A DNA stretch of 20,818 nt from an uncultured Methanobrevibacter sp. (GCA_900319985.1 ONQL01000025.1:1-20818), one strand, 5' to 3'. Shown: positions 1-7,065, counted from the first letter of the stretch. Notes: generated by a model from the sequence alone, not told the origin. Made by a program: numbers and translations.

Positions 1-154
1 TGTAACTAATTCACCACATACTACAAAACCAACATCATACTTGAGAAAATTCAAGTACTCACAAATGTATAGCTACATGCGGAAAGCAACCATCATAGTT
101 AAAATTGTTCCATACAATGTAACTTAGGTCATCGCCATAAAACACATAGCACAT
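1..154 (-). pseudogene. Broken reading frame at the left edge, product unknown
   Basis: On the minus strand an ATG at 154 opens 31 codons that look protein-like (MCYVFYGDDL, then SYIVWNNFNY, then DGCFPHVAIHL) before a TGA at 59-61. If one base is skipped near 61-64, the reading continues in the next frame with CEYLNFLKYDVG and FVVCGELVT to the window edge without a stop. The two parts join smoothly, which suggests one gene hit by a one-base frameshift, or a sequencing error. There is no ribosome site before the ATG and a TAG directly precedes it, so this may be a decayed remnant. I do not recognise the family. Confidence 0.35.
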
Positions 155-453
155 CTAATAGGCAGAGAAATTTTAGTAACAAATTCAATTAAAAAATATT
201 GCAAAAAATATTAAAAAATAAAAATACGGATAAAAATAATGAAATAAATAAAAATAAAATTTTTTAATTCATATTTGTTAAAAAAATAAATTTATATGAA
301 AGTTTATTATTAAAATTTTAAAACAACAAAAAAAATAATCTAAAAATAAAAAATCGATAAAAGAAATAAAATAAAAAGGATTGTTAAGTTTTGAGTAGTT
401 TTAGACATTCGAAATTACTTCATCATATATAAATATACCTATTATATTATATA
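155..453. other. A-rich intergenic region without a gene
   Basis: About 300 bases between the left-edge remnant and the methyltransferase stop codon. The plus strand is dominated by runs of A, so transcripts leaving the methyltransferase gene on the minus strand meet long T-rich stretches (about 360-385 and 180-350). These could act as archaeal oligo-T termination signals. No open frame, RNA gene or strong repeat was seen. Confidence 0.5.
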
Positions 454-1491
454 CTAATCTAATTTTTTATGGATAACTGAAATAATTCTTGTTAGACTTC
501 TATGCATTTTTATTCCATATTGTTCAACAATCTCAAAGCCTACTTCATCAGCCATAGGTTTCAAATCCACATAATGAGGGCTTGCCATACAGAGATATGC
601 GTCATCTTTCATATTATCATAAATTGATTTGAAAAATTCCTTGAAAATATCGTCCCCATTGATATCACCAGTACTGGTAGAAATTCCATAAGGAGGATCA
701 GTGACAACAGCAGCAACCTTTTCATACATTTTAAGTTCACGAACATCGAGATTGAATGTCCTATAATCTTTAATCCCATAATGTTCCAAATTAATGGCAG
801 CACCATTCTTCATTTTCCAATATATATCAGATCCAACTACCTTACAACCAATAATTCCTGCTTCAATCAAAATACCCCCGGTTCCGCAAAATGGATCAAG
901 GAGCAATTGACCTTCAGTGACTCTAGACAAATTTACCATACATCGGGCTAATTTTGGACTCATAGATCCCGGATAAAAGAATGGCCTTTTATGAGGTTTG
1001 CTATTTTCAAAATGTTTTTTATTTAATTTGATTTTTTCAATGGCAACAAATACAATACTTTCAAATGCTACAACCCTCACCAAAGATTTTGGTTTTTTCA
1101 GATTAACTTTAATATCATTACAATTTTCCAATATTAATGAACCGACTTTTCGTTCTGTGGCTACAGTATCTATTTCAGAATGAAATCTTTTTACCCTCAC
1201 TGCAAAAGTTTCATCAATATATTCCGACCAGTCAATTGATGAGACATCATTGTCCAATTGCTCAATGGAGGATGTTGAAATAATCTCATGAACCTCATGC
1301 GTATAGCCCAATCTTTTTGTTAGAATTTCATAATAACTATCTATATTATCATTGGAAATATTTTTTAATATAACTAATCCTTCAGTAATGATACTTAAAT
1401 CCGCATCAATTTTTTCACAATCCATAACAGCTTTTAATTCTGCTATGGGCAATTCCGGATGTTCTTGAGATTGAATACACAGTAATTCCAT
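454..1491 (-). CDS. tRNA (guanine-10-N2) methyltransferase, Trm-G10 type
   Basis: Methylates N2 of guanosine 10 in tRNA using S-adenosylmethionine. It has the archaeal Trm-G10/Trm11 layout: an N-terminal region with a THUMP RNA-binding domain (about residues 50-155) and a C-terminal Rossmann methyltransferase. The SAM-binding motif DPFCGTGGILIEAG starts near residue 199, and the catalytic TDPPYG, typical of N-methylation of base amino groups, is near 264-269. I chose the ATG at 1491 (MELLCIQSQ) because GGTGA lies 5 bases upstream; an in-frame TTG at 1503 gives four more residues but has no such site. About 345 residues, usual for the family. The PH-domain gene lies 44 bases upstream on the same strand and may be co-transcribed. 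The function call is by motif; substrate position is inferred from the family. Confidence 0.85.
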   Translation of the reverse strand: MELLCIQSQEHPELPIAELKAVMDCEKIDADLSIITEGLVILKNISNDNIDSYYEILTKRLGYTHEVHEIISTSSIEQLDNDVSSIDWSEYIDETFAVRVKRFHSEIDTVATERKVGSLILENCNDIKVNLKKPKSLVRVVAFESIVFVAIEKIKLNKKHFENSKPHKRPFFYPGSMSPKLARCMVNLSRVTEGQLLLDPFCGTGGILIEAGIIGCKVVGSDIYWKMKNGAAINLEHYGIKDYRTFNLDVRELKMYEKVAAVVTDPPYGISTSTGDINGDDIFKEFFKSIYDNMKDDAYLCMASPHYVDLKPMADEVGFEIVEQYGIKMHRSLTRIISVIHKKLD

Positions 1492-1535
1492 TCTATTCAC
1501 CAAAATAAAGATTAAAAAAAAATTCTTACATACAA

Positions 1536-2744
1536 TTATTTTTTGAACTTATCAAAATGCCTTCTTATAACTTTTTCACTTGAGTCATCTACATCTTTTG
1601 ATTTTTCTTGGACATTATCGTTTACATAATCATTATAGTTATTTCCAGATTGATTATCTGGATAGTTTTTATCTTCACTATAAGAATAATCATTCCTCAC
1701 TTCATCATAATAGCTTTCATTATTATATTGTCCAGAAGACTCCTCAAAACCACGACCAGAATCATAAAAATCATCCCTATACTGTCCAGAAGACTCCTCA
1801 AAACCACGACCAGAATCATAAAAACTATCCCTATACTGTCCAGAAGACTCCTCAAAACCACGACCAGAATCATTAAAACTATCCCTATACTGTCCAGAAG
1901 ACTCCTCAAAACCACGACCAGAATCATTAAAACTATCCCTATACTGTCCAGAAGACTCCTCAAAACCACGATTGGAATCATAAAATTTATCATCATATGG
2001 TTCATATTCATATTTTTTAGGGGAATTTTCCTCATAACCTAAATCATTAGGGTAATATTCATAGTTTCTTCTAGTAAATCTATCTTTTTCATGGCCAATA
2101 GGAGTGATAGGTTCAAATTCATCAGGATAATCATTTCTTTCACGATACTTTCCATTAGTTTGAAAATTCCTATCAAAAGAACGGTTCTCATGAAAATAAG
2201 ATTTAGGTTCATTATAAGTTCTATAGTTAACCACATTAGAAAAAATTACATCTTCAATTTCGGAAGGATTGGAAATTGCAGACAATTCCATCTGATTATT
2301 ATCATATGCACTGAACAAATAAATAGAACCTACATTGAATACTTTTCCTAAAATACTTTGGGAGGTATTAATATCCTGAATAGATGCATAAGGCATATAA
2401 TTTTTCTTGGTGGACAATACTCCTGATTTAACAATAATCCTACTTTGAGTTATAATATATTCTTTAGAGTACCATCCCACAAGTTGCCAGATTATATAAA
2501 TTATAATAAAAAGAATGACTACAAAAAATGCTATTGCAGTATATCTTGTTAAAGCAAGATTAATTTGAGATATCAAATATACTTGCATATTACCAATAAA
2601 TTGAATGGCCATCGGTGCAACAATTATAACAATAGCTAATATAACAATACCAAAAATAGCTTTTTTACAACCAAAAAGCAAATTTGGTTTTGTTTGATAA
2701 AGAACTCTTTCATTTCGCACATCATCATTTTTATCAAATAACAT
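1536..2744 (-). CDS. Membrane PH-domain (bPH2/YdbS-like) protein with repetitive C-terminus
   Basis: About 402 residues. Two hydrophobic segments (about 27-50 and 66-90) are followed by a bacterial-type PH domain at about 93-170 (YIITQSRIIVKSGVLSTKK, then IQDINTSQSILGKVFNVGSI), the arrangement of the YdbS/YdbT family. The rest, about 175-402, is hydrophilic, rich in Tyr, Asp, Ser, Asn and Arg, and probably disordered and cytoplasmic. It contains five copies of an 18-residue unit (RGFEESSGQYRDSFNDSG) at about 258-340. No specific role is known to me. The start ATG has no clear ribosome site, so a short or leaderless 5' end is possible. It follows the PAN terminator on the same strand and precedes the tRNA methyltransferase. 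The PH-domain call is firm; function is open. Confidence 0.75.
   Translation of the reverse strand: MLFDKNDDVRNERVLYQTKPNLLFGCKKAIFGIVILAIVIIVAPMAIQFIGNMQVYLISQINLALTRYTAIAFFVVILFIIIYIIWQLVGWYSKEYIITQSRIIVKSGVLSTKKNYMPYASIQDINTSQSILGKVFNVGSIYLFSAYDNNQMELSAISNPSEIEDVIFSNVVNYRTYNEPKSYFHENRSFDRNFQTNGKYRERNDYPDEFEPITPIGHEKDRFTRRNYEYYPNDLGYEENSPKKYEYEPYDDKFYDSNRGFEESSGQYRDSFNDSGRGFEESSGQYRDSFNDSGRGFEESSGQYRDSFYDSGRGFEESSGQYRDDFYDSGRGFEESSGQYNNESYYDEVRNDYSYSEDKNYPDNQSGNNYNDYVNDNVQEKSKDVDDSSEKVIRRHFDKFKK
1731..2000. repeat. 54-bp tandem repeat, five units, inside the PH-domain gene
   Basis: Five consecutive 54-base units start at 1731, 1785, 1839, 1893 and 1947. Units 3 and 4 are identical. Unit 2 differs from them by one base and unit 1 by a few bases. 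Unit 5 has diverged in its second half. The length is a multiple of three, so copy changes keep the 18-residue protein repeat in frame. The identity of neighbouring units suggests recent expansion. Confidence 0.95.
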
Positions 2745-2779
2745 AATTTATATTATTGGATTTTATTTTAAATAAAGTT

Positions 2780-2866
2780 TTACAAAAAAAGATTAAAAAA
2801 ATAAGCCTCAGCTCGCCCATCATTCATCACATATCAGAGCTCATAGGGTTCATCATTGGCTTATTT
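2780..2866 (-). terminator. Hairpin plus T-run terminator downstream of PAN
   Basis: AAATAAGCC at 2799-2807 and GGCTTATTT at 2858-2866 are a perfect 9-bp inverted repeat. A nested pair, AGCTC at 2810-2814 with GAGCT at 2837-2841, adds an inner stem. Read on the minus strand, the structure begins 13 bases after the PAN stop codon and is followed by two T-runs (about 2794-2800 and 2784-2790). This fits a terminator or protected 3' end of the PAN transcript. The loop is long (about 50 bases), so a small structured RNA cannot be excluded. Confidence 0.55.
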
Positions 2867-2878
2867 ATATTATTATAA

Positions 2879-4135
2879 TTAACCGAACATTACACCTGCT
2901 TCGGTCTTGAACAATTCGTCTTCTTTAGATTTACTCATTACTTTATCAATAGCATCCATAAAGTCTGCTACAGTAATTTTATCACGTTTTTCACGAATTG
3001 CAAACATTCCTGCTTCAGTACATACTGCTTTTAAATCAGCACCTGAAAGCTCATCGGTTAAATCAGCGAGAATATCGAGGTTTGCCTCTTCATCCAATGA
3101 CATGTTTTTGGTATGAATTTTAAGGATTTCTTTTCTTCCATCAATATTTGGAAGAGGCACTTCAATAAACCTGTCAAAACGACCAGGACGCAATAAAGCA
3201 GGGTCTAAGATATCAGGCCTATTGGTTGCTCCAATGATACCAATATCTCCTCTGGATTCAAATCCATCAAGTTCTGCAAGCAATTGCATTAAAGTACGTT
3301 GAACTTCACGATCCCCACTGGTGGAACTTTTAAGCCTTTTAGCGGCAACAGCATCCAATTCATCGATGAATATTATAGCTGGAGCTTTTTCTTTAGCTAA
3401 TTCAAATACCTCACGAACGAGTCTTGCTCCTTCACCAATGTATTTTTTAACGAATTCAGATGCTACAATCTTAATGAAAGTTGCATTTGTTTCATTAGCT
3501 ACAGCTTTTGCAAGTAAAGTTTTACCAGTTCCAGGAGGTCCGTATAACAATATTCCCTTAGGTGGTTCAATACCGACTTTTTCAAACAATTCAGGTTCAG
3601 TCAATGGTAATTCAACAGTTTCTTTAACTTCAATAATTTGTTCTTCCAAACCACCAATTTTATCATAAGTAATGTCTGGTTTTGTTTCAATTTCCATTCC
3701 TGAAACATTTGCATCTTTTTCGGAAGGTAAGACTTCAACAATACCAAATGTTTGTTGATTCAATGCCACCCTTGAACCAGGCACCAATAATTTTTCATCT
3801 AAGAATTTTGAATAATTAACAAGGAAACTAGGTCCAGTACTGCTTTTAACAGTCATCCTGTGATCGTCTAAAACCTCAGTTATAGTTGCTAATACTAAAG
3901 GTGGAGATCTAAATCTATCCACTTCAGAACGTAAAGATTTTGTTTCTCTTTCTAATCTAATTTTTTCATTTTCAATTAGGACTTTATCCTTTTCCAATTT
4001 CCTAACTTTCCACATTAAGTTGCTTTTTGCTTTGGATTTTTCTTCTCTTAAATTATTAACTTCATCTTGTAGAGATTCCACTTTTTCAATTAATTGTTCT
4101 TTTGAAGAATTTTCCAAGTCGTCAAAATTATCCAT
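2879..4135 (-). CDS. pan: Proteasome-activating nucleotidase PAN (AAA+ ATPase)
   Basis: Hexameric ATPase that unfolds substrates and feeds them into the archaeal 20S proteasome in the cytoplasm. From MDNFDDL: an N-terminal coiled coil at about 7-72, an OB domain at about 78-145, then the AAA+ domain with Walker A GPPGTGKT (199-206), pore loop KYIGEG (231-236), Walker B IIFIDELDA (254-262) and an arginine-finger region at LLRPGRFDR (about 314). The start is set by GGAG nine bases upstream of the ATG at 4135; the ATG at 4144 touches that GGAG and is unlikely. At 418 residues the length is normal. The C-terminus is MFG, where the usual gate-opening HbYX motif has a tyrosine. It diverges from MBF1 and has its own promoter and terminator. 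Confidence 0.95.
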   Translation of the reverse strand: MDNFDDLENSSKEQLIEKVESLQDEVNNLREEKSKAKSNLMWKVRKLEKDKVLIENEKIRLERETKSLRSEVDRFRSPPLVLATITEVLDDHRMTVKSSTGPSFLVNYSKFLDEKLLVPGSRVALNQQTFGIVEVLPSEKDANVSGMEIETKPDITYDKIGGLEEQIIEVKETVELPLTEPELFEKVGIEPPKGILLYGPPGTGKTLLAKAVANETNATFIKIVASEFVKKYIGEGARLVREVFELAKEKAPAIIFIDELDAVAAKRLKSSTSGDREVQRTLMQLLAELDGFESRGDIGIIGATNRPDILDPALLRPGRFDRFIEVPLPNIDGRKEILKIHTKNMSLDEEANLDILADLTDELSGADLKAVCTEAGMFAIREKRDKITVADFMDAIDKVMSKSKEDELFKTEAGVMFG

Positions 4136-4174
4136 GTGAATCATCTCCAGTTAGTTTTAAATTCATATTTCATT

Positions 4175-4198
4175 GTTACTTTAATAACAATTAGTAAC
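4175..4198. promoter_or_regulatory. Candidate operator in the PAN promoter (inverted repeat)
   Basis: GTTACT at 4175-4180 and AGTAAC at 4193-4198 are a perfect 6-bp inverted repeat with a 12-base spacer. The site lies just downstream of the proposed PAN TATA box and over the expected transcription start, the usual place for an archaeal repressor. No regulator is identified; the inference rests on symmetry and position only. Confidence 0.35.
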
Positions 4199-4212
4199 TT
4201 TAAATATTTAAA
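4199..4212 (-). promoter_or_regulatory. TATA box for PAN
   Basis: The A/T palindrome TTTAAATATTTAAA lies about 70 bases upstream of the PAN start codon. Archaeal initiation about 25 bases downstream would place the transcript start near 4180 and give a 5' leader of about 45 bases carrying the GGAG site. Confidence 0.45.
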
Positions 4213-4241
4213 TGTATTCATTTGAACTGATACTAACAATT

Positions 4242-4273
4242 ATTATATAAGGTATTGATAATATATTTTATAA
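4242..4273 (+). promoter_or_regulatory. Promoter region of MBF1 (two possible TATA boxes)
   Basis: ATTATATAA at 4242-4250 and ATATATTTTATAA at 4261-4273 are both plausible TATA elements upstream of the ATG at 4301. The first would give a leader of about 30 bases including AAAGGA at 4284-4289. The second would give an almost leaderless transcript. The sequence alone does not decide between them. Confidence 0.35.
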
Positions 4274-4300
4274 TAACCAAATAAAGGAAAACTGATTAAT

Positions 4301-4792
4301 ATGGAATGCGAAATATGTGGTAAAGAAGTACCTGAACATAACCCAATTAGAGCAAAAATTGAAGGATCAGTTATGGTGGTATGTAAAGAGTGCTCAAAAC
4401 TTGGGAAAATCCAAAAAGCACCTCCTAAACCAAAATTTAGAAAACAAGACAAAACAAAAAGGCCTAAAACAACTAGAAACAAGAATTATTCTAGGCAAGA
4501 TGAACCAACCGAAGAACTTATTGAAGATTTTGACATTGAAATTAGAAAAGCAAGAGAATCCAAGGATTGGTCCAGGGAAGTTTTAGGTAAAAAAATCAAT
4601 GAAAGGGTTTCAGTTATTACACGAATTGAAACAGGAAAAATGACCCCTGACCTGAAACTTACAAAAAAATTAGAAAAAGCATTGAATATAAAATTGTTAG
4701 AAAAAGTAAATAATGTTGACTTGAATCAATTTGTAAACAGTTCTTCAGGCGAAAGAACATTAGGAAATATAATGAAAATTAAAAGAAAATAG
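4301..4792 (+). CDS. Archaeal multiprotein-bridging factor 1 (MBF1-like) regulator
   Basis: 163 residues. An N-terminal zinc ribbon (CEIC at 3-6 and CKEC at 28-31) is joined by a basic Lys/Pro/Arg-rich linker (about 35-65) to a Cro/C1-type helix-turn-helix domain at about 78-135, with ARESKDWSREVLGKKINE and then TRIETGKMTPDLKLTKKLE. This is the architecture of archaeal MBF1, a conserved factor linked to transcription and ribosome association. The only ribosome-site candidate (AAAGGA) is about 11 bases from the ATG, a weak fit. It is divergent from PAN. Its TAG stop abuts the stop codon of the opposing DUF356-like gene with no base between. Confidence 0.85.
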   Translation: MECEICGKEVPEHNPIRAKIEGSVMVVCKECSKLGKIQKAPPKPKFRKQDKTKRPKTTRNKNYSRQDEPTEELIEDFDIEIRKARESKDWSREVLGKKINERVSVITRIETGKMTPDLKLTKKLEKALNIKLLEKVNNVDLNQFVNSSSGERTLGNIMKIKRK

Positions 4793-4814
4793 CTATTTTT
4801 TAATATAGCTATTT
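4787..4814. terminator. Shared bidirectional terminator spanning two abutting stop codons
   Basis: AAATAGCTAT (4787-4796) and ATAGCTATTT (4805-4814) form a perfect 10-bp stem with an 8-base loop. The left arm contains TAGCTA, which is the TAG of MBF1 (4790-4792) joined directly to the reverse complement of the TAG of the opposing gene (4793-4795). T-rich tracts follow on both strands, so it can serve both transcripts. The right arm codes for residues near the C-terminus of the minus-strand protein. Confidence 0.6.
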
Positions 4815-5227
4815 AATTTCTCATTTTTTATATGTCTTTTTTTACCTTTAATGGAATAATCAATCATCCCCTCATTTTTAGCCCTGTGAGAGTGATAACC
4901 TTGAAAGACCCTTGCAGCATCTAAAGAATCCTGTAATTTTTTATATCCTTCATACTCATCACTGACTACAACAACATGTGCTGGAGGATGAATCTTTTTT
5001 ATTTGCATAATACTTAAAGTAGTGTCCTCTTTTACAAAAAATGCGGTCGCTACTTTAGATTTTGTTCTGAGTTTAGAGTTAAGAATATTTTCAACTAAAG
5101 AATCAGCAAAATTTGCATCAATTACTTTAGGTTTGGATGTTAAATTCAAATTACCATGCCTTTCCATATCCGCAATTGCATTGAGTAATTTTGAATTACT
5201 CTCTCCTCTAACTAAAATTAATGCCAT
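4793..5227 (-). CDS. DUF356-like conserved archaeal protein
   Basis: 144 residues beginning MALILVRGES. A compact alpha/beta protein without membrane segments, containing HPPAHVVVVSDEYEGYKKL near the middle and a basic Lys-rich tail. It resembles the methanogen-specific DUF356 family as I remember it; no biochemical role is known to me. It converges on MBF1 with a zero-base gap. The neighbouring exported-protein gene starts its own block 37 bases away. The start ATG at 5227 is the natural N-terminus, although only a weak GGTG is visible upstream. Confidence 0.6.
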   Translation of the reverse strand: MALILVRGESNSKLLNAIADMERHGNLNLTSKPKVIDANFADSLVENILNSKLRTKSKVATAFFVKEDTTLSIMQIKKIHPPAHVVVVSDEYEGYKKLQDSLDAARVFQGYHSHRAKNEGMIDYSIKGKKRHIKNEKLNSYIKK

Positions 5228-5266
5228 AATAACACCTAATAAAAAAAAATAATTAAAGGTGAAAAA

Positions 5267-6535
5267 TCACCTGTTTTGGAAAGATTTTAACAATCTACTT
5301 CTGAATACAACCAATAGAATCAGGATAATACCTACAACAGTTTGGATACTTCCTAAAATATTCAAAATATTTCCGTCAATAGGTAACTCCCAAGATGGAG
5401 AAGACCTGTCTCCTGGAAGTGCATTATAATAAACACCTACAGCCTTAGAACCTTGTTTAACATTTAAATCCTTAGGTTCCACATGATCCACACCCATCAA
5501 AAGACCATTATTGATAGCTTTATTGATGGAGCCTGCAATAGCTGATGCATCATAACCATTTTTAGCAACAGATGACTCAACAATTTCGGCAGTGGTAGCA
5601 GCCAAACCTGGCTTGTCACTTCCATAAACAGAAACACTTACTGAATTTGATTTAACCGTTAATGCATCACCTAAAGCTTGATATGCATAGATTATTTTTA
5701 ATTCACCACCACAAATAGGGCATCTTGAATATGCTTCAGCAGCAGGGAAACCTAAAGCCCATTCACAATCTTGACAAGCCTTAGAATACTCAGAATCCAT
5801 CGGATATCCCGTTTGATTCATCTCATGAGGAGTAAACATGTCTTCTGAAGAAATTCCTGAAACTAGGTTTACTCCACCCCCACCATATTTTTCACCAGAA
5901 TCTTTAGCTACTTCACCCATAGCTTCAGATAAAATAGTGGTAGCTGGATAACCATCACGAATCATTTTTCCAATGTTCATTGCAGTTTCTTTACGTACAG
6001 AATCAGCAGTACCATATAATGGGTTTCCATTAGTATTTCTCAAGTGAATAATAGCTCCTTTTTGACCAGGCTGCAAAGTAGCAACACCACTACTGTAAGG
6101 AGTTACTTTAATATCATTACTTGCATCATCAACAGTAATTACATAAGCATCAAATGAACCTCCAACAGCAGCACCAATACTTGGACCGCCAACAACAAGA
6201 CGAGCACCATTATATTGAGATGCAATTGAAGCAGCTGACGCTGCAGAAACATTCTTGTTTAAATTAGCAACAGCATCAATAACAGAATCCAACCTAGTGT
6301 CAGAACTACCTGTACCCCCTGACAGTACTGCAAAATGATTATTCTTTGACATTAAAAATGTTGACTGAAACATGTTTTCTGCAAAAGACATACTCCCAGC
6401 CGCAGCACCATTTGGATCTTTACCAGTAGGGTCTGTGATAACAATAATATTACAAGTAGCAGCTACACTACTCATGGTCATTAAGAATATTATTAAAAAT
6501 GCTATTGATATTTTATACTTATTCAACTTATCCAC
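5267..6535 (-). CDS. Exported membrane-anchored protein with a zinc ribbon, function unknown
   Basis: About 422 residues. An N-terminal signal-like hydrophobic segment (about 8-27) and a C-terminal membrane helix (about 388-411, followed by basic FRSRLLKSF) suggest one anchor and a large exterior domain. The N-terminal half is Gly/Ala/Ser-rich. Four cysteines (C254, C257, C272, C275; CQDC and CPICGG) form a zinc-ribbon-like site, unusual for a domain outside the membrane. The frame opens with GTG at 6535, overlapping the upstream gene by 8 bases. However, AGGTGG covers that GTG and suits a TTG at 6526 as the true start; either way translation looks coupled. It sits downstream of the POTRA-like gene and the pseudomurein genes, so an envelope role is plausible but unproven. 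Confidence 0.65.
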   Translation of the reverse strand: MDKLNKYKISIAFLIIFLMTMSSVAATCNIIVITDPTGKDPNGAAAGSMSFAENMFQSTFLMSKNNHFAVLSGGTGSSDTRLDSVIDAVANLNKNVSAASAASIASQYNGARLVVGGPSIGAAVGGSFDAYVITVDDASNDIKVTPYSSGVATLQPGQKGAIIHLRNTNGNPLYGTADSVRKETAMNIGKMIRDGYPATTILSEAMGEVAKDSGEKYGGGGVNLVSGISSEDMFTPHEMNQTGYPMDSEYSKACQDCEWALGFPAAEAYSRCPICGGELKIIYAYQALGDALTVKSNSVSVSVYGSDKPGLAATTAEIVESSVAKNGYDASAIAGSINKAINNGLLMGVDHVEPKDLNVKQGSKAVGVYYNALPGDRSSPSWELPIDGNILNILGSIQTVVGIILILLVVFRSRLLKSFQNR

Positions 6536-6983
6536 CTGTACGATTATTAATTGTTGTTTTATTATCTATTTTAACAGAAGAAAAATCTTCTATAACATTT
6601 ACAGTAACAACACCAGTATTTTTATCTACTTGCACATCCGCAGCAGTAATAGGCTCTACCGATGTACCTGGAACCGTTGACCGTGTTGCGAATTCCTGTG
6701 CCGTCTGAATAGCATCTTGCAGCGAAACTTCTCTTACAGAAGTTTTTAAAACATCACCATAAATAACACTACCATCTCTTAATCCAGATTGCATTACATT
6801 ACTTCTGATAGTATCTACTGGAACAATATCATTTCCTTTAATAATAATCCCAGAAATAGGAATACCGTCGTTGGCATCAGCAGAAGATGCAAATGCAACA
6901 TAAGTGATTAAACGACCACACAAAATTAAAATAAAAGCTAATAATAGAATTATTAATGTGTCTCTTCTAATCTTTATAAACAT
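6528..6983 (-). CDS. Small membrane-anchored protein with a POTRA-like domain
   Basis: 151 residues. A single N-terminal membrane helix (about 9-31) follows the basic MFIKIRR, so the rest is probably outside the cell. Residues about 42-75 read ISGIIIKGNDIV then PVDTIRSNVMQSGLRDG, and about 117-132 read VQVDKNTGVVTVNVIE. This spacing resembles POTRA domains of FtsQ, BamA and ShlB (a GN turn, a helix, a G-D/G turn, and a closing strand ending VxVxE). No archaeal homologue is known to me by name. AGAGG is 8 bases upstream of the ATG. Its stop overlaps the next gene by 8 bases, so the two products probably work together. The POTRA call is my own reading. Confidence 0.6.
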   Translation of the reverse strand: MFIKIRRDTLIILLLAFILILCGRLITYVAFASSADANDGIPISGIIIKGNDIVPVDTIRSNVMQSGLRDGSVIYGDVLKTSVREVSLQDAIQTAQEFATRSTVPGTSVEPITAADVQVDKNTGVVTVNVIEDFSSVKIDNKTTINNRTGG

Positions 6984-7065
6984 GTTTATATCCTCTTTTT
7001 ACGAATATTCTATTATAAGAATAAAACTATTCATTTATTATATTACTTGAATATAATATTTAAAT
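6984..7065 (-). promoter_or_regulatory. Probable promoter for the two envelope-protein genes
   Basis: This 82-base gap between the Mur ligase stop and the POTRA-like start is nearly pure A/T and has TATA-like stretches on the minus strand at about 7045-7062 and 7015-7030. TATTCT (7006-7011) and AGAATA (7018-7023) form an inverted repeat with a 6-base spacer, about 25 bases upstream of the ATG. A promoter is plausible; readthrough from the Mur ligase gene is equally possible. Confidence 0.3.

Noticed and set aside
180..450. Replication origin or attachment site in the A-rich region
   Set aside because: No origin-recognition boxes, tRNA gene end or direct repeats were seen; only A-rich sequence.
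1731..2000. CRISPR-like array
   Set aside because: The units are contiguous without spacers and encode an in-frame protein repeat.
1697..2035. Second minus-strand frame over the same repeat
   Set aside because: The repeat unit is a multiple of three, so any frame stays open through it; the PH-domain frame is the one with a recognisable domain upstream.
1608..2042. Plus-strand open frame of 144 codons rich in isoleucine opposite the PH-domain gene
   Set aside because: It is the antisense image of the 54-bp repeat, has no ribosome site, and its composition is low-complexity.
3321..3668. Plus-strand frame of 115 codons opposite the PAN ATPase domain
   Set aside because: It lies fully antisense to a strongly conserved coding region and shows no family features.
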